Shown here piece after piece: positions 1 to 7,679 of a DNA stretch of 14,970 nucleotides. This DNA comes from MFWN01 sp964594115 (lineage in GTDB: Archaea > Nanobdellota > Nanobdellia > Pacearchaeales > GW2011-AR1): assembly GCA_964594115.1 (NCBI GenBank), contig CAZQLD010000019.1, positions 1 through 14,970 of the forward strand, written 5' to 3'. The notes under the pieces are model-generated. The model was not told the origin of the DNA. It searched no databases and saw nothing but the letters and a program-made list of their open reading frames with translations. The number at the start of each line of letters is the position of its first letter. Position 1 is the first letter of the stretch. A program made the position numbers and the translations under genes.

Positions 1-2568
1 AATAGAATAATTAATAATCATTGAAGCTGCTTCAGTTGAATCTTCACCAGAACTTGTGATCTCAAGGTCAAGAGAGTTTGTTCCAGTATGGTCTAATAAA
101 ACCATAATAGAATTTCCTGACTGCCAGCCTGCTCTATCAATAACATTTTGTAAAGGAGTACTTAAATCAGGAGAACCTACATAACCTGTTCCAAGACCAC
201 CTTGCTGCCAGGTAACTTCATCACCTGTTGAAGGCCATCTATTAGAAACATTGTTGGCACTTGTTGTAAGAGGAGAGGCATCATCTGATTGCTCAAAATC
301 AATATAGCAATTTGCATCATCATCTGCAGTATCAAAAGGAAAAATATAAAATACAGCGGAATTAATCTGAGCTCCTTGAGAAATATCAACATTATAAAAA
401 TGAAAAGCTCCCCACTCATCACCTGCAAATAAATCTATACTTCCACCAAAATCCATTGCAGTCCCGTCCTGTCCAGCATCCTGACCATCATCTGTTATAT
501 TAAGAATCTCTAAGAAATTTCCTCCTTGTTCTAATTTACTTATATCAGTTGTATCGCCAAAAGTTGTATCACCCTCAAGACTTGTTGCTTCAATAAGATA
601 AGTAATCTCATCATTATTCTCGTCAGTTGAGCCAGAGCAATTTAATGTGACATTTTGATTAATTGTGATATTACAATCTCCATTATTGCAGGTTATATTA
701 TTAGGAGTTGTTGGTTCTGTATTTAAAACAGGATTAAGAGAGATAGTTATACCCCCCCATTCTTCATTCGCATCTCCATTAAATGTACGGGTTCCTGTGG
801 CTCCTGCACTTGCTCTTATTTCATCTGCTGTACCTAATGCCATTCCATTTCCACCAGAAGCTGTTTCAGTTGCCTCTCTCCCACTTACGCCTGCATCAGG
901 AGGATAATAACCTGATTCTACAGCAGGAACCTCGTCATCATCTTCAAAACCAATATAAATTACAGTCTCATTAATACCCTGAGTAATAATACTTGGTGCA
1001 ACAGGATCTCCTGTTGCAGTGCTCTGACTGGTAGCAGTCTGATTAATTGGATTATTAGAATCGATATTTCGGTAAGCGAGAATCTGCCCAACCATTCCTG
1101 CCCCAGGAGCAGCTACTGTAATTGTAAAGGTATAACTAGAAGGTTCTGAATCATTTGCAAATTTTCTAAAAACACTGACTTCTGGAACTGAAGGAGGTGT
1201 CTGGCCAACATCAAGATTTTGCACTAAATTCCACCCACTTGGAGTATTTATATTGCCATCTTCTGATTCTGACTGTCCAATAACAGCAATCAGCAAATCC
1301 CCTTCCTGAGCTAAAGCAGGAACATTTACTGCAAGAGAAGTTGCTTCAGAAGCACCAGAAGTTGCCTCTGTGCTATCCACATAAGAAGGTGCAGGAGGAT
1401 CAACAATATAATCAATCTCAATATCCCCTCCTAAAACTCTTAAATCAAAAGTGTCCTGGCTTCCTTGTAAGTTAGTCAACAAAACTTTATTATACCCATT
1501 ACTAATTAAACTATTAAATTCTGCAATAACCTTAGTCCCATTTTCTTCATAAACCTCTATTTTAGGATTTCCACTAACAACCCTAAGATAAATAGTAATG
1601 TCATTTTTATTTGTCAGATTCTGTTCAAACACAACCCTTACATACTGCCTGTCAAAGATTATCTTACTCCAGATATCATCTCTCGCCCTGACTTCTTCAT
1701 AAATATTCTCAATAAAACTCCTGTTTTCATCCAAATGCTGTGCCTTAACTACAATTATAATCTCAAAAGTCTGCTCAGATAAATGAGGTATTATCCACTC
1801 TATTTTATCAATCAAACTATTATTATTCTCGTCCTTAGCTATAAAATCAACCTCTCTATTCTCTTCTTTCCAATAAACCTTAATCATGCCTTTCTGTTCT
1901 AAACTTAAAATTTCTTCAATTTTAGTATAAGAAGTAACATTTTCATAATCCAAGCCTTCAGGAGAAGACACTTTTACTTCCTTCTTAAACTTGCTTAAAT
2001 TCTTCTCCACAACTTTTGGTGCTTCTGTAAAATACTCTTCTTCTCTTCCATTAACTATCTTCTTCCATTTCACTAGCTTTCCTATAATTGCTTGTTCCTG
2101 AATTTCTTCTTCTGCTTCTTCTTCCTCTTCTTTTACCTCTGCTTGCTCTACTATTTCATTAATCTCTGTTCTATTATCAATGAGAGACTCTTGTTGTGTC
2201 TTATTTGTCTCATTAAATTCCATAATCTGGTCTTCTACACCTTCCTGTTGCTCTAAACTTTCAATAACTTCAAAACTATAACTCTCTATTTTTCTATTAT
2301 ATTTTACTTCAACCTTGTATTTGCCAATTTCCTCTGGAGTAAACAAAATAACATTACTTATTCCTATTTTTACATAAGATGTGCTTGGAGTTGTTATCTT
2401 CAGTTTATAAATCCCATATCCTCTTAAATCAATCTTAACTTTTTCGCCTAAAACATATCTGTCTTTTTTAATAGCTGCAGAACCTAGTGAAACTAAAAAT
2501 AATATTATCATAAATACTATAATAATTAGAACCCCTATTCCTATCTTAGCCATACTTTTTTTATTCAT
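1..2568 (-). CDS. Giant signal-anchored surface protein, C terminus cut by window edge
   Basis: The frame is open for 856 codons from ATG 2568 to the window edge, so the C terminus lies outside. Residues 8-31 form a hydrophobic signal or anchor segment. An Ig-like stretch (35-103) and a Glu-rich linker (about 136-160) follow. A domain at about 220-391 ends in IDYIVDPP and is of a kind often seen in DPANN surface proteins. A beta-sandwich at about 396-612 has GDLLIAVIG, SGWNLV and ILAYRNID motifs. A Cys-bearing Ig-like start lies at 618-665. A jelly-roll-like domain (about 705-856) has SPDLSTPLQNVIDRAGW followed by SGNS, a pattern common in bacterial extracellular proteins. The GAGTGAAA before the ATG is a weak ribosome-binding site; ATG 2553 is an alternative start. 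It lies 41 bp after a winged-helix gene and is probably co-transcribed with it. A role as adhesin or cell-wall component is inference; the partner is unknown. Confidence 0.85.
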   Translation of the reverse strand, partial: MNKKSMAKIGIGVLIIIVFMIILFLVSLGSAAIKKDRYVLGEKVKIDLRGYGIYKLKITTPSTSYVKIGISNVILFTPEEIGKYKVEVKYNRKIESYSFEVIESLEQQEGVEDQIMEFNETNKTQQESLIDNRTEINEIVEQAEVKEEEEEAEEEIQEQAIIGKLVKWKKIVNGREEEYFTEAPKVVEKNLSKFKKEVKVSSPEGLDYENVTSYTKIEEILSLEQKGMIKVYWKEENREVDFIAKDENNNSLIDKIEWIIPHLSEQTFEIIIVVKAQHLDENRSFIENIYEEVRARDDIWSKIIFDRQYVRVVFEQNLTNKNDITIYLRVVSGNPKIEVYEENGTKVIAEFNSLISNGYNKVLLTNLQGSQDTFDLRVLGGDIEIDYIVDPPAPSYVDSTEATSGASEATSLAVNVPALAQEGDLLIAVIGQSESEDGNINTPSGWNLVQNLDVGQTPPSVPEVSVFRKFANDSEPSSYTFTITVAAPGAGMVGQILAYRNIDSNNPINQTATSQSTATGDPVAPSIITQGINETVIYIGFEDDDEVPAVESGYYPPDAGVSGREATETASGGNGMALGTADEIRASAGATGTRTFNGDANEEWGGITISLNPVLNTEPTTPNNITCNNGDCNITINQNVTLNCSGSTDENNDEITYLIEATSLEGDTTFGDTTDISKLEQGGNFLEILNITDDGQDAGQDGTAMDFGGSIDLFAGDEWGAFHFYNVDISQGAQINSAVFYIFPFDTADDDANCYIDFEQSDDASPLTTSANNVSNRWPSTGDEVTWQQGGLGTGYVGSPDLSTPLQNVIDRAGWQSGNSIMVLLDHTGTNSLDLEITSSGEDSTEAASMIINYSI

Positions 2569-2589
2569 TTTCACTCTTTTTTCATCCGC

Positions 2590-2611
2590 AAAAAGCTCAC
2601 TCTAAAAGCTT
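2590..2611 (-). terminator. Weak hairpin plus T5 between regulator and giant surface gene
   Basis: On the minus strand a 5-bp stem (AAGCT with AGCTT, 9-nt loop) overlaps the stop codon of the winged-helix gene and runs into five Ts. It could attenuate read-through into the giant surface gene. The stem is short and could be chance in AT-rich DNA. Confidence 0.2.
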
Positions 2612-2852
2612 AGTCTTTTCTACCTTGATTTATCTGCCATAGATTCATTCTTCCAACTCTAAAGCCATTAACCCTTCCTCCAACTTGTAGTCTCAAACAT
2701 CTTGTTTGTACAGAATGCCATGGCTTTCCTAACTCACTGCTTATATCTTGTGTTGAAAGAAACTTGTCAGAATTAGACAACAAATACAAAATTTCCTCCA
2801 TCAGCTTATCTAGCTCCCCTTTTTGCGTACGATTCATCACACTCTTCTTCAT
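2610..2852 (-). CDS. Small winged-helix DNA-binding protein (80 aa)
   Basis: This 80-residue basic protein is almost entirely one winged-helix domain. Helices occupy about 12-28 (GELDKLMEEILYLLSNS) and 34-41 (TQDISSELG). A recognition helix around 44-55 (PWHSVQTRCLRL) is followed by a wing with GFRVGRMNLWQ. No ligand-binding or dimerisation domain is visible. Start ATG 2852 has no Shine-Dalgarno sequence but sits about 26 nt from a TATA-like box, which fits a leaderless mRNA; Met6 is an alternative. The giant surface gene follows after 41 bp, so this is a plausible local or self regulator of that gene. That role is inference; the DNA-binding fold is clear from the sequence pattern. Confidence 0.8.
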   Translation of the reverse strand: MKKSVMNRTQKGELDKLMEEILYLLSNSDKFLSTQDISSELGKPWHSVQTRCLRLQVGGRVNGFRVGRMNLWQINQGRKD

Positions 2853-2872
2853 ACTATTTATCGCAAAATAGA

Positions 2873-2884
2873 ATTTATATAATT
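2873..2884 (-). promoter_or_regulatory. TATA box for winged-helix/giant surface protein unit
   Basis: The minus-strand sequence AATTATATAAAT is centred about 26 nt before ATG 2852. This is the usual archaeal TATA-to-start-site distance, so transcription would begin at or near the start codon (leaderless). It lies in the 41-bp gap after the protease-like gene. Confidence 0.55.
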
Positions 2885-2893
2885 TTCTGTTTT

Positions 2894-3976
2894 CTAAAAT
2901 CCAATATAAATATGTTCTTCTATTCTTGATTTTGCTAGAAGAACAATGCCAAAAATTAAGAATAATAGTCCAAGAATTATTGATGCCCCTACAAGATTAA
3001 CAGACAATCCTAATTCCATAAAATCCTTATTAGAAGCAATTAATCCAAAACCTGCAATCAGCAAAGCAATATCTTTTAAAAATTTCCCCCCAATAATAAA
3101 TAAAGATACAGCTATTAAAAGAGGTGGTAAAACTCCCCCTAATATAACCACACTATTATTGGGTAACTCTTTACATAAGATTTCTGTATGTGGAAAATTT
3201 TCTTCATAAACAATCCTCCTATACTCGCATTCATAAAACCTAGAAACTGTAAAATGCCCAAATTCATGAATCGCGATAGTTCCTATAAAAACAAAATTTG
3301 TCAGAATCAGTATAAAAACAAAATGCCTCAAAAAAGTAAGAAAGTAAGACCTATTTTTAGGCTTCGAATACTTTTTATAAAAATAAGGATATTTCCGAAT
3401 ATCTTTTAAAAAATTGAACATTAAAATTAAAAAAATGATGTTCGAACACAAACTAAAGACATACACCTCCCCTATTCCAAACAACAACAAGAACTGAAAT
3501 GCTAAAGATAAAGAAGAATAAAAAATACCCAAATATCCTATCTTCCTATAAACATCAGACCTAAAAGTAAAATTAACAAAAAATAAAAAAGTCAGTAAAA
3601 AAGAGGTTATTAAAAATAAATACAAGAAATTAAACATAGAAAAGAAAAAAGAAATGAGAATTACTAAATAAAAAAATAAGAAATAAAATAATTTCTTGTT
3701 TCTTGAGATTAAATAAATAACCATGAACAAAAATAAACTCTGAACTAAAATGATTAAAGAATAAATAAATAGAAAATCTTCTTTAGCATAACTTAAGAAA
3801 TCAAAAAACCACAAAAAAGAAAATATTGCTATAACAAGATAAAGCAACCCTGTAAGAGAAAGATAATTAATTATTTCATTTATCTGTTTTCTTTTATAAT
3901 GTTTAAAAAAATTCAGAGATAATAAGAGGAAAATAGCTGATGAAACTAAAAAATTTATAAAAAATATGGCTTTCAT
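2894..3976 (-). CDS. Polytopic membrane protein with HExxH motif, M50-like metalloprotease
   Basis: This 360-residue protein has about ten hydrophobic segments. The first seven or so (residues 1-192) form a membrane module without recognisable motifs. The last part (about 212-347) carries HEFGH (H237, E238, H241) in a membrane helix, a Cys pair (C250, C268) in the following loop, a hydrophobic GGVLPP segment, and SNKDFMELG, where D318 could be the third metal ligand. This arrangement fits an intramembrane or membrane-embedded zinc protease of the M50 (site-2 protease) type, though the LDG motif of typical M50 members is absent. A longer frame begins at 4036, but ATG 3976 lies one base after the upstream stop with GGAGAT at good spacing, so it is preferred. 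It ends the large surface operon. It could process or release membrane-anchored products of the operon; the substrate is unknown. Confidence 0.75.
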   Translation of the reverse strand: MKAIFFINFLVSSAIFLLLSLNFFKHYKRKQINEIINYLSLTGLLYLVIAIFSFLWFFDFLSYAKEDFLFIYSLIILVQSLFLFMVIYLISRNKKLFYFLFFYLVILISFFFSMFNFLYLFLITSFLLTFLFFVNFTFRSDVYRKIGYLGIFYSSLSLAFQFLLLFGIGEVYVFSLCSNIIFLILMFNFLKDIRKYPYFYKKYSKPKNRSYFLTFLRHFVFILILTNFVFIGTIAIHEFGHFTVSRFYECEYRRIVYEENFPHTEILCKELPNNSVVILGGVLPPLLIAVSLFIIGGKFLKDIALLIAGFGLIASNKDFMELGLSVNLVGASIILGLLFLIFGIVLLAKSRIEEHIYIGF

Positions 3977-3977
3977 T

Positions 3978-5162
3978 TTAATCTCCTGCAGCCTGAGAAG
4001 CTCCAAACAAAATACTTCCAGAACAATCTCCTGCAACCCCTAAAGGAACATAAACCCTCCAGTAAGTTTCATTTATAGCATAATTTTGAGCGTCATTAGT
4101 CCTATAATCTAAATTAAACTCTTTGATATCAGGAGAACCTGTTAAATTAGAATATTTTGTCTCTGATTCTGATAAACTTAAAGAGCCAGGATTTGAAGCA
4201 GTTAAATTATATTTCTCAAATCCTATTGATATATTCTTTCCCCTTCCTAAACTGCAATTCATTGACCAGTTGTCTCCTTCACTGACTGCATATCCTGACA
4301 AAGATAAATTTACCATAACATTTCCGTAATTAGTTACATTTAACTCTACTTCAGAAGAAACAGAGGTAGCATTTACAATCCCGAAATCCAGAGAAGACAC
4401 AAGTCCAATAGAGAGAAGAGTATTAACAATTGTTAAAGCTGAACCATTTCCAGGAACTGAAAAATTATCTTCTGCTTTTAAAATACACTCCCATTGTCCG
4501 GGATTTGCATAATACTCTACCTCAAACTCACAAAAAATCTGGCTTTCATCAGGGCCCCCATAACTTCCATCTACATAGCAAGTATAATTTGTATAATGGT
4601 CATTATTATCATCTAAACTTCCATAACTTGAAGAGCTATGGAAAAATTCAGCGCTTATATTTTTCAAAGACTGTCCATCTAATTCTTCAATAATTGCCTC
4701 GCATGTAACTGTTCGAGTAGCTGCAGTAACCAAATCAATCTCTCCCGCAGGAACCGTAATAGAATCATCAACTGTAATCAAGGTTATATTAGGCGGGCTG
4801 TTTAGTGTTAAATTCTCAGCAACATCATAACCTGCCCCTGTTACTGTCACGTTTGTGTAATTGGTTATGTAACTATCTCCATTATCCATAACTTCAATTC
4901 TCATTTCATCTCCTATATTGCATGTTATATTTAACAACTCACAGTCTATCATATAAATATTATCTGCCCCTGAATTGCCGCTTGGTCCTATTATGTCTGT
5001 TAAATTATCATCTTCTCCAGCAATAGGGTTCCATAAAACAACTGTGTGACCATTAGCCCCCATTCCATCTCTTGCATCATTAACTATCCCTACAATATAG
5101 TGGGCAGCTGAGACTGTCGGCACTATGAGAAGCAATAAAAAAACCAAAATCAAAAATTTCAT
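3978..5162 (-). CDS. Secreted Asn-glycosylation-rich beta-sandwich surface protein (paralog 2)
   Basis: The protein has 394 residues and a clear signal peptide (3-19, cleavage likely near SAA-HY). An N-terminal module (about 20-120) contains AHYIVGIVNDARDG, WNP and a Cys pair (C74, C81). A second Cys-rich Ig-like module spans about 122-245. A C-terminal module (about 250-394) runs from SLDFGIVN through GNVMVNLSLSGY to CSGSILFGASQA. Nineteen NxS/T sequons are present, as expected for an exposed archaeal glycoprotein. There is no C-terminal anchor. Residues from about 122 on match the gene at 8890-9870, while the N-terminal module is unique to this copy. GAGGATAGG precedes the ATG. An extracellular structural subunit or adhesin is likely. 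The C-terminal strand pattern loosely recalls TasA/archaeal bundling pilin subunits, which I cannot confirm. Confidence 0.8.
   Translation of the reverse strand: MKFLILVFLLLLIVPTVSAAHYIVGIVNDARDGMGANGHTVVLWNPIAGEDDNLTDIIGPSGNSGADNIYMIDCELLNITCNIGDEMRIEVMDNGDSYITNYTNVTVTGAGYDVAENLTLNSPPNITLITVDDSITVPAGEIDLVTAATRTVTCEAIIEELDGQSLKNISAEFFHSSSSYGSLDDNNDHYTNYTCYVDGSYGGPDESQIFCEFEVEYYANPGQWECILKAEDNFSVPGNGSALTIVNTLLSIGLVSSLDFGIVNATSVSSEVELNVTNYGNVMVNLSLSGYAVSEGDNWSMNCSLGRGKNISIGFEKYNLTASNPGSLSLSESETKYSNLTGSPDIKEFNLDYRTNDAQNYAINETYWRVYVPLGVAGDCSGSILFGASQAAGD
3981..3986 (-). promoter_or_regulatory. Ribosome-binding site deciding start 3976
   Basis: GGAGAT overlaps the end of the upstream gene and lies four bases before ATG 3976 (GGAGATTAAAATG). 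It rules against the longer start at 4036. The same 13-base junction recurs at 8886-8898. Confidence 0.75.
4556..4607 (-). repeat. Near-identical DNA tract shared by surface paralogs (copy 2)
   Basis: This tract matches 9465-9516 at 50 of 52 positions, with 39 consecutive identical bases (4569-4607). It encodes DHYTNYTCYVD and flanking residues in both genes, and the codons are identical at synonymous sites. Confidence 0.9.
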
Positions 5163-5174
5163 TTTCCTATCCTC

Positions 5175-5480
5175 TTAATAAGGCAACACCAAAGTGATGT
5201 TCTTCCCTACAATTATTTCATATTCCCTACTGTCAACTATAAAATTTTTTCCAACACCATCAAAAACATTGACATATCCTATGGTCTCATTCCCAACTTT
5301 ATAAGATGCCACCTCTATACTCGGGTTTAATTTTACAAGAGTTTTAATATAAAATGGCTGGCTTATATTCAGCTCAACATAATTCTTGCCCTTAACTAGT
5401 TCAACAGCATCTTTTGAAGAGATTGTAATAAAAGAAAATATAAAGATTATAAAAATAATCATAAACTTTTTAGTCTTCAT
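5175..5480 (-). CDS. Small exported/anchored beta-rich protein (101 aa)
   Basis: This 101-residue protein has a basic start (KTKK), a hydrophobic signal or anchor segment (6-22) and one compact beta-rich domain (about 27-101). Recognisable patterns are VELVKGKNYVELNIS, TLVKLNPSIEVASYK, ETIGYVNVFDGVGKNF and YEIIVGKNITLVLP. The domain resembles the stand-alone end modules found at the tails of larger archaeal surface proteins; no enzymatic motif is visible. The start overlaps the end of the 735-aa gene by 11 nt, and GGAGAT (5489-5494) lies 8 nt before it, so translation is probably coupled. The next gene follows after 12 bp. It may be a subunit or cap of the operon's surface assembly (inference). 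Confidence 0.75.
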   Translation of the reverse strand: MKTKKFMIIFIIFIFSFITISSKDAVELVKGKNYVELNISQPFYIKTLVKLNPSIEVASYKVGNETIGYVNVFDGVGKNFIVDSREYEIIVGKNITLVLPY

Positions 5481-7677
5481 TTTTTCCCATCTCCTTTTTT
5501 ATTTTCTCAAAATTAAGTATTTCTTTTTTAAACTTGTCAGGCAATTTATTGTAGTTCTTCTCCAATATATCAAATAATTCCTTGTCTTTCTGCGTTTCTA
5601 AATGCTCTAAACTTCTTTTTATATTAAAAACAAGAATTTTATTGCGCAAGAATTCTATTTTTCCATAAACCTTCTGTTTTTCTTTTTTCTCTAAATTTTT
5701 ATAATCCTCTTTAATAGAACTATAAATTTCTCTTACCTGCTTTATCTCCCTTTTTTTCAAAAGTTCTAATGCTGTTCTAATTTTCTTATTAATTGGAAGA
5801 AATTTTAAATTCTTGTTCTTCTTTGAATATACAAAATACCCTAACAAAGCAATAATTAAAACTATTCCAATAAGAATTCCAATATAACTTCTCTTAGCTA
5901 AATCCAACAAATAATACCCTGTAATCTTTGACTCTATTTCCTCTTCCTCATAGATAAATACAAAACCCGTTTTGATTGCCCTTAAAGAGCTAAGACTTAA
6001 CTGGTTATTAAAAGAATAAATAATATTTTTAGTATCAGAACTAAAAGATAGGATAGGATCTTCTTTTATAATACTATAATCTAAATTTCCTATATCTAAG
6101 TCTGAAACACTCTCTGCAACATCTTTTGGAACTATCTCCACAAAAAATGTATTTTCCTTTCTCTCTAATCCACCAGATATGACCCTCTTCACTATAGAGA
6201 TGCTCTTTTTTGTGCCGTCTAGATAAATAATCTCAACAATATAAAAAATACTTTGTATTTCTAAATTAGACTCTTCAATAATCTTTATAGTTTGTTTTAT
6301 GCTTTCTTCTTTTTCTTTTTCAGAAATATCCTGTTTTAATTCCAAAAGTAATTCCCCTATAGCTCCTTCTCCAAGCCCCTCTGTTCTAGACTCCTCTCCT
6401 AAAATTATTAGACTTTCAGGAACTTTTCTCTTTATTATGTTTAACCTTAATCTTGCAGAATTAAGTTTTTGGTTTAATTCCTCTTTTGTCAAATCCTGAA
6501 GCTTATATGTATCAACATCCCTCTTTAAAGCATTTAGTTCTGATTCTGCATCAGTTATTTCTTTTTCTAATTTCAAATCTGTAAATAATGCCTTTTCGCT
6601 TCCTTGTTTTATTGAAATTGTACTTCTAATATTCTTTATTTCAGATAAAACTGACTCTGTTTCTGTTAAAAAATTATCCACATGCCCTCTTAATTCTAAA
6701 GCAAGACCTGATGAAACTGAAGAATCATTATTAAGCAAAGCAGTTGCATAAACCTCTTTTGATAAATCTGCTTCATTTCCTGCCCCATCTACTGCAGCAA
6801 CCTTATAATAATAAGTCTTTCCTTCATCAACCGAAGTGTCACCAAAAGGGCTGTCATCAGTTGTCTTGTAAAAATCAGTATAATCAGGATTAGGAGATGT
6901 TGATCTGTAAACATTAAATTCCTCTGCATCATCATCAAGATGCCACTCTAATTTCACCTCTCCTTTATAACCTACTGCATTTATATCTGAAATTATCTTT
7001 GGCTTTATAGTATCTATAACATAAACCCCTCCATTTGTAATATCTCCTCCTTGTCTTCCTTCTAAATCATTTGCTTTAAATCTAAAAAAAACAACTGCCT
7101 CTCCTAAATTCTTAGGAATAATCAAAAATCCCTTCCATATTTTCTCAGAACCAATTAAACCAATCGGATTATAAACTATCCCCTCAAAAGAGTAAGACAA
7201 GGAAGGAGTTTGTGATACTATTTTTGAAGTTAAAAGGGTAATCTCAGTCTTTCCTGCTTTTAATGGAGCTTCTTCAGATAAGATGATCTGCCCTGTAACT
7301 AAAGAATTAACTCTGAGTATAATCTCCAGTTCCCTTCCCTCCAAAGAGCCATTTACATCCAGACATCTGACATAATATTTGTAAATTCCATCTCCAAGTC
7401 CTGTAAAACTTTTCTCATGAAGTTTTCCATAAGTAAGATCAAAATTTCCTTCCATCTCATTATAACCCTTACTAACAGTGCTATAACGACAAGTTGCATC
7501 CCTATCTGTAGTAACCCTTAACAAAACTGATGAAAAATCAACAGTCCTCTCTTCTAAGGTATCATTTGAAAAAGAGTAAGGAACTGTAATAGACTGGTTT
7601 TTAGCTCCAACTAGCATTATTCCTAAAAATAAAAACAGTACGAAAATCCAGACTATCTTGATTTTTTCTCTTACCAT
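5470..7677 (-). CDS. Fn3/coiled-coil single-pass membrane protein (735 aa)
   Basis: Residues 7-25 form a signal segment. Residues about 30-125 form an Ig-like domain with C63 and C105 and the pattern GIYKYYVRCLDVNG, of a type common in DPANN surface proteins. A second sandwich spans about 130-222. A fibronectin type III domain spans 226-314 (WHLDDDAEEFNVYRST, YYYKVAAVDGAGN). A long charged coiled coil lies at about 325-420. A further extracytoplasmic domain (about 465-585) precedes a transmembrane helix at 597-617 and a basic helical cytoplasmic tail (625-735). The ATG lies two bases after the upstream stop. The architecture suggests a stalk spanning from surface to cytoplasm, either anchoring surface subunits or transmitting a signal; this is inference. 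No catalytic motif is visible. Confidence 0.85.
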   Translation of the reverse strand: MVREKIKIVWIFVLFLFLGIMLVGAKNQSITVPYSFSNDTLEERTVDFSSVLLRVTTDRDATCRYSTVSKGYNEMEGNFDLTYGKLHEKSFTGLGDGIYKYYVRCLDVNGSLEGRELEIILRVNSLVTGQIILSEEAPLKAGKTEITLLTSKIVSQTPSLSYSFEGIVYNPIGLIGSEKIWKGFLIIPKNLGEAVVFFRFKANDLEGRQGGDITNGGVYVIDTIKPKIISDINAVGYKGEVKLEWHLDDDAEEFNVYRSTSPNPDYTDFYKTTDDSPFGDTSVDEGKTYYYKVAAVDGAGNEADLSKEVYATALLNNDSSVSSGLALELRGHVDNFLTETESVLSEIKNIRSTISIKQGSEKALFTDLKLEKEITDAESELNALKRDVDTYKLQDLTKEELNQKLNSARLRLNIIKRKVPESLIILGEESRTEGLGEGAIGELLLELKQDISEKEKEESIKQTIKIIEESNLEIQSIFYIVEIIYLDGTKKSISIVKRVISGGLERKENTFFVEIVPKDVAESVSDLDIGNLDYSIIKEDPILSFSSDTKNIIYSFNNQLSLSSLRAIKTGFVFIYEEEEIESKITGYYLLDLAKRSYIGILIGIVLIIALLGYFVYSKKNKNLKFLPINKKIRTALELLKKREIKQVREIYSSIKEDYKNLEKKEKQKVYGKIEFLRNKILVFNIKRSLEHLETQKDKELFDILEKNYNKLPDKFKKEILNFEKIKKEMGKNED

Positions 7678-7679
7678 TT

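Noticed and set aside
665..974. Plus-strand reading frames opposite the giant surface gene
   Set aside because: They lie inside a continuous minus-strand gene, lack recognisable domains or promoters, and have leucine/proline-rich shadow compositions.
2946..3409. Plus-strand reading frames opposite the protease-like gene
   Set aside because: The minus strand carries a clear membrane protein with an HExxH motif; the plus frames are its complement and show no protein character.
3974..4036. Longer start (4036) for the protease-like gene
   Set aside because: It would overlap the upstream gene by 59 nt and add a non-hydrophobic leader; the GGAGAT and one-base stop/start junction point to 3976.
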